A DNA stretch of 23,427 nucleotides. Origin: a virus. The translations under genes were made by a program, and so were the position numbers. The notes under the pieces are model-generated. The model saw nothing but the letters and a program-made list of their open reading frames with translations. It was not told where the DNA came from and made no database searches. Below are positions 18,083 through 23,427 of the stretch, one piece after another (the stretch's first letter is position 1; every line of letters begins with the position of its first letter). The stretch is from IMG/VR virus record IMGVR_UViG_3300040801_002555, positions 1 through 23,427 of that record; one strand, given 5' to 3'.

Positions 18083-19849
18083 ATGATAAAATTTACTTCA
18101 GTGACAATGAAGAATTTCCTTAGCTACGGTAATGTACCAACCGTTGTTGTGCTCGACCGTCCCGGAACCACGCTTGTTGTTGGCGAAGACCTTGACAATA
18201 CATCTTCTGGAACTGGTGCGAATGGTGTAGGAAAAACGGTTTTGCTTAACGCATTAGTTTATGCTGTCTACGACAAACCTGTTTCGAACATATCAAAAGA
18301 TAATCTTGTAAATAATATCAATAAAAAGAATATGGAAGTTGCTGTCGAATTTGAAAAAGACAGTAAAAAGTATACCATTATTCGAGCTAGAAAAACAAAG
18401 GCTGGCGCTGCAGGGAATCATGTACACTTATACGAAAATGGAAAAGACATCACTCCAGACAGCGTCAGCCACACGAATGAGAAAATCGAAAAGATCATAG
18501 GAATTCCATACGAGCTTTTTGTACGAATTGTGGCCTTCTCTGCAACGCACACACCTTTCCTTGATCTCCCAGTTAGGTCGCCCAATGCAGCAAATCAGAC
18601 GGATATTATTGAAGAGCTGTTTGACCTAAAGACGTTGTCGGAGAAGGCCTCCATATTGAAAGAACAGATCAGAGAAACAGAACAATCTCTTGAGATGCAT
18701 AAAGCTCGCGTCGACCAGCTTAAAAAAGAACATGATCGACACGAGAAACAAATACAGTCAGCTGAACAGCGAGCACTAAACTGGCAGGAGCAAAACTTAC
18801 ACGAGATTGCAGAAATTGAAGCTAAGTTGAAAAAACTTGCTGACATTGATTTCGATGAACAAGCCGCGCTACATGATGAATTATCTTTGATCGATACGGA
18901 TTTGCGTGAAGCTCTAAATCGGTCTGGTCTAGCTGAGCAAACAGTAAAAGCAAATAAGAAAAAACTTAACGATCTAACATCACAACTTACGCATTTGGAA
19001 GAAGCTAAGTGTCCATATTGTCTGCAAAAATATGAAGACGCTGCTGATAAAATATCCGAGTTGAAGATTAAGATGGAAGAACTATCGAAAAGGATAGAGG
19101 AAGACAATATCTCTCTTGACCAGTCAGATGCAGACGCTGAACGACTAGCATCTCTACACAAGGAAACAAAAGCAAAGATTACTGTTGGTAACCTAAAAGA
19201 GCTAATCGATATTAGGGGTAAACAAGATCAGTTCAAAACAAGACTATCTGATTTACGGTCCGCTCAAAATCCATTTTTGGAACCATTACAAGAGTTGCAA
19301 GACATTGAATTAGATAAGATCGACATGAATAAGATCAACGAGCTAACGACACTAATTGATCACCAGAAAGCGTTGTTAAAATTATTGACGAAGAAGGATA
19401 GTTTTGTTAGGAAGGCATTGTTAAACAAAAACATTCCATTTCTTAACCAACGTCTGCAGCATTACCTAACGCAGTTGGGGCTATCCCATACTGTTGAATT
19501 TACGCATGAGATGACAGCAAGCATCTCACAATTCGGCCGGCCAATGGACTTTGGAAACTTGTCAAATGGCCAACGTGCTCGTGTAAATATTGCATTATCA
19601 TTTGCGTTTAGAGACGTGTTGCAGAGTTTGCATGATCACATTAACGTATGCATGCTTGATGAAGTGTTAGATGTTGGTTTGGACACAATTGGTGTTCAAG
19701 CAGCTGCTCGAATGCTTAAACATAAGGCAAGGGATGAAAAATTATCAATGTACGTGATATCACATCGCGACGAAATTGATAGCGCTTTTGACCATAGAAT
19801 GGTAATTCAGATGTCAAAGGGATTTAGTTACATTAAATTTGAGGAATGA
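18083..19849 (+). CDS. gp46: Recombination nuclease subunit gp46-like (Rad50/SbcC family ATPase)
   Basis: A 588-residue SMC-type ATPase. The Walker A motif G-A-N-G-V-G-K-T is at residues 45-52, a long coiled coil runs from about 180 to 420, interrupted by a zinc hook C-P-Y-C at 310-313, then the ABC signature L-S-N-G-Q at 493-497 and a Walker B region (C-M-L-D-E-V-L-D) near 523-530. T4 gp46 is 560 residues. It should dimerise through ATP and the zinc hook and hold gp47 at DNA ends. The start M-I-K-F-T-S-V matches the usual beginning of the family. It is 34 bases downstream of gp47, and its stop is two bases from the next gene's preferred ATG. Confidence 0.94.
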   Translation: MIKFTSVTMKNFLSYGNVPTVVVLDRPGTTLVVGEDLDNTSSGTGANGVGKTVLLNALVYAVYDKPVSNISKDNLVNNINKKNMEVAVEFEKDSKKYTIIRARKTKAGAAGNHVHLYENGKDITPDSVSHTNEKIEKIIGIPYELFVRIVAFSATHTPFLDLPVRSPNAANQTDIIEELFDLKTLSEKASILKEQIRETEQSLEMHKARVDQLKKEHDRHEKQIQSAEQRALNWQEQNLHEIAEIEAKLKKLADIDFDEQAALHDELSLIDTDLREALNRSGLAEQTVKANKKKLNDLTSQLTHLEEAKCPYCLQKYEDAADKISELKIKMEELSKRIEEDNISLDQSDADAERLASLHKETKAKITVGNLKELIDIRGKQDQFKTRLSDLRSAQNPFLEPLQELQDIELDKIDMNKINELTTLIDHQKALLKLLTKKDSFVRKALLNKNIPFLNQRLQHYLTQLGLSHTVEFTHEMTASISQFGRPMDFGNLSNGQRARVNIALSFAFRDVLQSLHDHINVCMLDEVLDVGLDTIGVQAAARMLKHKARDEKLSMYVISHRDEIDSAFDHRMVIQMSKGFSYIKFEE

Positions 19850-19851
19850 TC

Positions 19852-20064
19852 ATGTCTATTTTACCAAACGGTTCAACAATAAGCGACTTGCCACCAAAAC
19901 AGGCTCCGTTAGGACATATTTGGTATAACACATCCACTGGCATGTTTTACTATAAAAGCGAACACAACCGGTGGGTTGCAACAGACCATGAAGACCATGT
20001 AATTGATGTATATGTCGAACACGACTACGATGAAGCGTATAAGAGAGCCATGAGCATATTATGA
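19852..20064 (+). CDS. Small protein of unknown function with a tail-protein-like W-Y-N-T motif
   Basis: A 70-residue protein. I prefer the ATG at 19852 over the ATG at 19846 because GAGGA lies 6 bases before the former and touches the latter. Residues ~20-43 (G-H-I-W-Y-N-T-S-T-G-M-F-Y-Y-K...R-W-V) match a motif common in phage tail and fibre proteins and also present in the giant protein of this window. The rest is acidic and His-rich and ends E-A-Y-K-R-A-M-S-I-L. The gene overlaps the next by four bases (ATGA). No function is assigned; it could be a small virion or regulatory protein expressed with the recombination genes. Confidence 0.75.
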   Translation: MSILPNGSTISDLPPKQAPLGHIWYNTSTGMFYYKSEHNRWVATDHEDHVIDVYVEHDYDEAYKRAMSIL

Positions 20065-20384
20065 ACTATAAAAAAGTACTTACATATAGGTTATTGAACG
20101 AATTAAACAAATTCTACCAAATGAATTATCACGATCCGTTAGTTGTCACGGGGATAAATGCGACTGCTTTAATCATCTTGGCTGACATGCAGGATAGCGA
20201 CGAAAATTTCGATGGAGACGTTGATTTTGACTATGATCCTGAGCCTATGCTAAGGGTTTTTTGGTGGATTGGCAGCGATCGTCGCAACGGCAGCGAGATA
20301 CGTATTAGGTTTGACCCACTTCGCGTTGAACAGGATATAAAAGAGTTGGCTGACGCTTATGACAGAGCGATGAGGGTTCTCTGA
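20061..20384 (+). CDS. Hypothetical acidic protein, 107 residues
   Basis: Not recognised. The protein has an N-terminal helix (Y-R-L-L-N-E-L-N-K-F-Y), a hydrophobic segment T-A-L-I-I-L-A, a very acidic stretch (residues ~46-62, with D-S-D-E-N-F-D-G-D-V-D), a beta-like L-R-V-F-W-W-I-G and a C-terminal helix ending D-A-Y-D-R-A-M-R-V-L. That ending resembles the last ten residues of the upstream gene. Its ATG overlaps the upstream stop (ATGA), so the two are probably translated together. The stop is followed by only 26 bases before ruvC. Confidence 0.75.
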   Translation: MNYKKVLTYRLLNELNKFYQMNYHDPLVVTGINATALIILADMQDSDENFDGDVDFDYDPEPMLRVFWWIGSDRRNGSEIRIRFDPLRVEQDIKELADAYDRAMRVL

Positions 20385-20387
20385 CAG

Positions 20388-20421
20388 TTTACCCTGTAAA
20401 TATCTTCATTATGAAGATATT
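20388..20421 (+). promoter_or_regulatory. Inverted repeat and late-like box over the ruvC start codon
   Basis: AATATCTTCAT (20399-20409) and ATGAAGATATT (20411-20421) form a perfect 11-bp inverted repeat with one base between; as RNA it gives a 9-bp stem whose five-base loop contains the AU of the start codon. A second small hairpin TTTAC-CCT-GTAAA lies at 20388-20400. TGTAAATA (20395-20402) resembles a late box. No Shine-Dalgarno is visible. Confidence 0.6.
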
Positions 20422-20908
20422 AGCAATCGATCAGTCATATACGTCATGCGGAATAGTTGTTTTGAACGACGGACAGATACAATACGTTGAGCGATTTGTC
20501 ACGGATAAAACAAGGGATATATTTGAAAGAGCATGGGAGTTGACAGAACATTTACGAGCAATAGCGTTGAATTGTAAACCTGACGTCATTGCTCTGGAAG
20601 GGTTAGCATTTGCAAAGAACGGCAATGCGACTCGTGATTTAGCAAGTTTGCAGTCAGCTATTGTTACTGTGTTGCGTTTTATTGACAAGTATGATACTAT
20701 GATCATATCACCAAACACTGTAAAAAAGGTTGCAACTGGAAAAGGAAATTCCTCGAAAGAAGAAATGGTAGAAATGCTACCAGAGGATGTTAGACGTGAA
20801 TTTGATGCATTAGGCGTCAAGAAAACAACTGGTTTACATGATTTGTGCGACGCATACTTCATAGGAATCGCAGCACAGAATGTGTTGATAACACAAGAAA
20901 AAATATAA
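20411..20908 (+). CDS. ruvC: RuvC-like Holliday junction resolvase
   Basis: A 165-residue RNase H-fold nuclease. The acidic catalytic set of RuvC is visible: D7 in I-L-A-I-D-Q-S-Y, E63 in I-A-L-E-G, and H143-D144...D147 in H-D-L-C-D-A-Y. The segment S-P-N-T-V-K-K-V-A-T-G-K-G (100-112) matches the RuvC DNA-contact loop. Length is close to bacterial RuvC (about 173). It should cut four-way junctions, doing the job of T4 endonuclease VII (gp49) in debranching DNA before packaging; T4 itself uses an unrelated fold. D7 is so near the start that ATG 20411 must be right, although it has no Shine-Dalgarno and lies in an inverted repeat. Confidence 0.9.
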   Translation: MKILAIDQSYTSCGIVVLNDGQIQYVERFVTDKTRDIFERAWELTEHLRAIALNCKPDVIALEGLAFAKNGNATRDLASLQSAIVTVLRFIDKYDTMIISPNTVKKVATGKGNSSKEEMVEMLPEDVRREFDALGVKKTTGLHDLCDAYFIGIAAQNVLITQEKI

Positions 20909-20919
20909 TTTATAACAAT

Positions 20920-20939
20920 ACCGGGTAAATAGAACCGGT
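20920..20939 (+). promoter_or_regulatory. Late-like box in an inverted repeat before the FmdB-type gene
   Basis: ACCGG (20920-20924) and CCGGT (20935-20939) enclose GTAAATA (20925-20931). The sequence TACCNNGTAAATA here (from 20919) repeats that before ruvC (from 20390), suggesting a shared element. No T-tract follows, so it is not a terminator. Confidence 0.4.
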
Positions 20940-20960
20940 CTTAGCGAGGGAATAATACAG

Positions 20961-21152
20961 ATGGCAACATATGCATATCGTTGCGAAAATTGCGGGCATG
21001 AGTTTGAGACCCGCCAATCTATGAAAGATGATCCGCTTGTTCATTGCGATCAATGCAATACTGATTCATTGAAACGAGTAATTCAACCTGCTGGAGGGTT
21101 CAGAATTCAGGGACGCGGTGTTCATAAACCAACTTCGAGGTATGGGTCCTAA
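20961..21152 (+). CDS. FmdB-type zinc-ribbon protein
   Basis: A 63-residue protein with the FmdB family layout: M-A-T-Y-A-Y-R-C8-x-x-C11-G-H-E-F-E, then C29-x-x-C32, followed by L-K-R-V-I-Q-P-A-G-G-F-R-I. The four cysteines should bind one zinc. The family is named as a putative regulatory protein, with no firmly known biochemical role; DNA, RNA or protein binding are possible. GAGGGA lies 10 bases before the ATG. The C-terminal tail is basic (R-G-V-H-K-P-T-S-R-Y). The next gene starts one base after the stop. Confidence 0.85.
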   Translation: MATYAYRCENCGHEFETRQSMKDDPLVHCDQCNTDSLKRVIQPAGGFRIQGRGVHKPTSRYGS

Positions 21153-21153
21153 C

Positions 21154-21555
21154 ATGGCCTGGAGAGATGGGATTACTACTCTTTTAGAATTCAACAATTT
21201 CTCTCCCTCATTACAGTATTGGAACAAAATCTTAAATTATTTTGATAGACATAAAAACACACTTTCGGTCAGTGATTTAGAAGCGCTGGCTTATGAAAGT
21301 GAACGTTGTCGTCTTTATTGGAATAAAGAACGAACGGAAACTAAATGTTTCCACAAAAACGGAAAAATCCATGAAATGGTGATCAAAAAACCAGGTCTTG
21401 GTATCGAAAAGAACGATGTAAATCCGAATATAGAAAAATTCATAGCACAAAAAACAGAACCGAATATACAAGAAGAATACGAAGACGAGACCCCACCTGA
21501 AGAGAACAATCCCAATTTTGTAGCACAAATGGCAGCATTGCCATATAACAAATAG
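21154..21555 (+). CDS. Hypothetical protein, 133 residues
   Basis: Not recognised. The start at 21154 (M-A-W-R-D-G) is chosen because it follows the FmdB-type stop by one base and has GAGG at 13 bases; an ATG at 21142 inside the upstream gene is too close to that site. The N-terminal half (residues 1-55) looks helical with many aromatic residues (W, F, Y); the middle is basic (K-C-F-H-K-N-G-K-I-H...K-K-P-G); the C-terminal 50 residues are acidic, Pro/Glu/Asn-rich and probably disordered, ending A-L-P-Y-N-K. It is the last gene before the structured non-coding region. A DNA- or protein-binding accessory role is conceivable, but nothing in the sequence decides it. Confidence 0.75.
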   Translation: MAWRDGITTLLEFNNFSPSLQYWNKILNYFDRHKNTLSVSDLEALAYESERCRLYWNKERTETKCFHKNGKIHEMVIKKPGLGIEKNDVNPNIEKFIAQKTEPNIQEEYEDETPPEENNPNFVAQMAALPYNK

Positions 21556-21574
21556 AACGAGAACGAGTTGTAAA

Positions 21575-21775
21575 ACGATTCCGTTGCCCCACGTTACGGG
21601 GAGCGCCACCACTGGCAGGGAAACCGCAGTGTGAGGTCCATAGCAGTTGTGAGTATACTGATCTATGGGATGTGAGAAACTCAACCGTTTGCCAGTACTC
21701 GTATAAACTGGACAGGGGATACCGAAGAAACGAGCCCGTATTTCCTTTGACGTTTGGGTCATAAAGGGGGCGGTT
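21575..21775 (+). ncRNA. Candidate structured RNA in the non-coding gap
   Basis: The gap 21556-21937 holds no supported gene. Its first half is about 53% G+C (21581-21770), against about 32% in the following 120 bases, and contains closely packed hairpins: CCCC/GGGG (21587-21601); CACT-GC-GG closed by a GAAA tetraloop (21610-21631); CCATAG-CAGT/ACTG-AT-CTATGG (21638-21668); TGAG-AAA-CTCA (21673-21683); CCAGT/ACTGG (21692-21711); CCTTT-GAC/GTC-AT-AAAGG (21744-21767). AACCG (21683-21687) can pair with CGGTT (21771-21775), closing the 3' half. No known RNA family is recognised: I see no group I intron core, tRNA, tmRNA or RNase P motifs. Strand is assumed from the flanking genes and the terminator; ends are approximate. 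Confidence 0.5.
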
Positions 21776-21818
21776 ATAAAAATTGTTTTAAGATTGGGTT
21801 TTAATTAAGTCAAGAAAC

Positions 21819-21875
21819 AAGATATAGAGATACGAGCGCAGCGAAGTATCTCTATATCTTTCTCTTTTTATTTTT
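21819..21875 (+). terminator. Strong intrinsic terminator
   Basis: GATATAGAGATAC (21821-21833) pairs perfectly with GTATCTCTATATC (21846-21858), extendable by two A-T pairs, with a 12-base loop, followed by the T-rich tract TTTCTCTTTTTATTTTT. It ends the transcript that carries the recombination genes and the candidate RNA. A-rich sequence before the stem could allow weak function in the other direction. Confidence 0.9.
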
Positions 21876-21937
21876 GTGGATCGGAATGGAGTTTTTGTGT
21901 AAAATTACGGAAGTAGAAATTTTTGGAGGAGACTTTC

Positions 21938-23427
21938 GTGAGCGAAATCTTAGACTTCTGGCCATTTCCATATGAACCAAGAAAAAACCAAGTAAGAGCA
22001 TTAGAATGGCTTTCGGAGCAGGAAGTCCCGTTTCTTTTACTAGAAGCACCCGTAGGTAGCGGTAAATCAGCAATTGGATTGACATATTCACATTACCTCA
22101 ATCAGCGCCATCCTAGCATCCGTGGTGACTCATACATACTGACCCCCCAACGGATCCTACAACAGCAATACGAAGATTCCGTTGAAGGGATTAGCAAAAT
22201 CCATATGGCATCGTTATACGGCAAATCAAACTACACATGCGCAAGAAAAAACACGTCTTGTGACATTGGTAATATAGTGAAACCTAGGTGTGAAGAATGC
22301 CCGTTCCAATTAGCGAAAAAACGTGCTCAGGTTGCACCTGATACGGTACTAAATTACAAGTTAGCACTAACGTCATTTGCGTTCACGAAGACATTTAGTA
22401 GACGTGAATTGCTAGTTATGGACGAGTGCCATACTCTTGAACAACACCTTGTTGATTTCGACGCATTTAAGGTAATGGAAGGCCGATGCAAGAAATACAA
22501 TATTCCGTTCAAGATGCATAAAGAAATTGTTGGTGCGCATTCGTGGGTTAAACAAACATATATCCCAGCACTGAATGACGCACTCAAAAAACTTGAAGAC
22601 GAAATCGAACCGCTTTTTGACAAATCAGGAACCGAGTTAACAAGAGCGGAATTAAAGAAATTACGTGAGTTTTCCTCCTTACAGGATCATGCTGACGAAG
22701 CAGTTGAGATGATACTTTCCTCGCCAGAAACACTTAGCGAACAATTCGTTTTAACATGGGATAAAACGATGTTCCAGTTTAAACGTTTGAAAGGAGAATA
22801 CTCATTCAATAGAATCATCACTCCAATGGCGAACAAGTTCTTGTTCATGTCATCGACGATTTTGAATAAAGATGGATTTTGCGAGGACCTTGGAATACCT
22901 GAGGATAAAGCTGAATTCCTAACTTTGCCTTCCGAATTTGAACCTAGCAACCGCCCTGTGTTTTACATGCCGAAAGCCAAAATGAATTCGAAGTGGAAGC
23001 TGCCAGAGAATAAGGACGGACGAAAAACGATGCTCTCCGCTGTTGAGACGTTATGTTCCGTTCATAAGAACGAAACAGGAATTATCCATACCGGCAACTT
23101 CGAAATTGCACAATGGCTAGTTGAGAACCTAAATGTTGACCACCAGATATACCATCACAATCCTGACATTGGTGATGATCGAAATTCCGTTATTTTTGCA
23201 TTTCAAGGTGAACCTAAACCTGCAATATTGATATCACCATCCAGCACAGAAGGGCTAGATTTGAAAGACGATCTTGCTCGCTTTGCAATTTTTGTCAAAG
23301 TACCGTTCGGATACCTTGGTGATCAGTGGATCAAACGCCGGATGGAAATGTCTCCCGAATGGTACCAGAGACGTGCTCTGATCGACATAATTCAAGGTGG
23401 GGGTCGTGTTGTTCGGTCAGGAGATGA
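21938..23427 (+). CDS. XPD/DinG-family iron-sulfur DNA helicase (partial, C-terminus outside window)
   Basis: At least 496 residues, still open at the right edge. I chose GTG 21938 because GGAGGAG (21925-21931) lies 6 bases before it; the first residues (F-W-P-F-P-Y-E-P-R-K-N-Q) form the Q-motif-like start of the family. Walker A is A-P-V-G-S-G-K-S (37-44); the Walker B box is D-E-C-H (162-165, where most members have DEAH). Between them C101, C108, C118 and C121 are spaced like the 4Fe-4S cluster ligands of XPD/DinG. Motif V-like S-S-T-E-G-L-D and motif VI Q-G-G-G-R-V-V-R-S close the second motor domain. Such enzymes unwind DNA 5' to 3', often at R-loops or forked DNA. It follows the terminator, so it needs its own promoter; TAAAAT (21900-21905) is a possible -10 element without a good -35. 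Confidence 0.9.
   Translation, partial: MSEILDFWPFPYEPRKNQVRALEWLSEQEVPFLLLEAPVGSGKSAIGLTYSHYLNQRHPSIRGDSYILTPQRILQQQYEDSVEGISKIHMASLYGKSNYTCARKNTSCDIGNIVKPRCEECPFQLAKKRAQVAPDTVLNYKLALTSFAFTKTFSRRELLVMDECHTLEQHLVDFDAFKVMEGRCKKYNIPFKMHKEIVGAHSWVKQTYIPALNDALKKLEDEIEPLFDKSGTELTRAELKKLREFSSLQDHADEAVEMILSSPETLSEQFVLTWDKTMFQFKRLKGEYSFNRIITPMANKFLFMSSTILNKDGFCEDLGIPEDKAEFLTLPSEFEPSNRPVFYMPKAKMNSKWKLPENKDGRKTMLSAVETLCSVHKNETGIIHTGNFEIAQWLVENLNVDHQIYHHNPDIGDDRNSVIFAFQGEPKPAILISPSSTEGLDLKDDLARFAIFVKVPFGYLGDQWIKRRMEMSPEWYQRRALIDIIQGGGRVVRSGD

Noticed and set aside
18308-18315. TGTAAATA inside gp46 as a late promoter
   Set aside because: It is within the coding region and lacks the longer TACCNNGTAAATA context and any inverted repeat; expected by chance in AT-rich sequence.
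18595-19161. A 188-codon minus-strand frame opposite gp46
   Set aside because: Ser- and Cys-rich product typical of the reverse reading of a coiled coil; gp46 on the other strand has all family motifs.
21277-21762. A 161-codon minus-strand frame starting inside the non-coding gap
   Set aside because: It has no Shine-Dalgarno, runs antisense through the whole 133-residue gene, and its sequence is compositionally odd (long Phe/Val/Cys runs). Its first part falls in the hairpin-rich region, which explains the open frame better than a gene.
21575-21775. Group I intron, tRNA, tmRNA, RNase P RNA or hammerhead ribozyme
   Set aside because: No P7-type core, no cloverleaf, no tmRNA or RNase P conserved boxes, and CTGAT at 21658 lacks the hammerhead context CTGANGA. 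The region also lies between genes rather than inside one.

Overview
The window comes from the genome of a T4-like myovirus (tailed phage with a contractile tail), probably a distant, marine or environmental branch rather than a close T4 relative. The evidence is a block of recognisable T4-type baseplate genes (gp48/54-like, gp53, a hub protein, gp5, gp25, gp6) facing a block of T4-type transcription and recombination genes (gp55, gp47, gp46). Base composition is AT-rich, genes are packed with 1-4 base overlaps, and late-promoter boxes of the form NATAAATA are present. I cannot name the host from the sequence.

Left part, positions 1-16352, minus strand. This is one long late operon read right to left: a nucleotidyltransferase-like enzyme, tail-tube cap (gp48/54-like), baseplate wedge gp53, a 775-residue hub protein, the gp5-type central spike (no lysozyme domain), wedge gp25, an enlarged gp6, then a giant structural protein of at least 2,337 residues that runs off the left edge. 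Late-promoter boxes sit before the nucleotidyltransferase, before gp25 and before the giant gene.

Switch region, positions 16353-16453. A host-type sigma70 promoter (TTGACC-16 bp-TATAAT) drives gene 55, the late sigma factor, to the right. A late box CATAAATA four bases from its -35 element points left into the baseplate operon. The product of the early promoter would thus activate the promoter beside it.

Right part, positions 16454-23427, plus strand. The order is gp55, gp47 and gp46 (Mre11/Rad50-like recombination nuclease), two small unknown genes whose C-terminal tails resemble each other, a RuvC-like Holliday junction resolvase whose start codon lies in a perfect inverted repeat, an FmdB-type zinc-ribbon protein, an unknown 133-residue protein, a GC-rich hairpin-dense non-coding stretch (21556-21820) that may be a structured RNA, a strong intrinsic terminator, and an XPD/DinG-type iron-sulfur helicase that runs off the right edge. 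The set fits recombination-dependent replication, branch resolution and late transcription.

The most interesting points are the candidate structured RNA, two or three late-type promoter boxes embedded in inverted repeats at gene starts (the layout T4 uses to block translation of read-through transcripts), and the modular repeats inside the giant tail protein.
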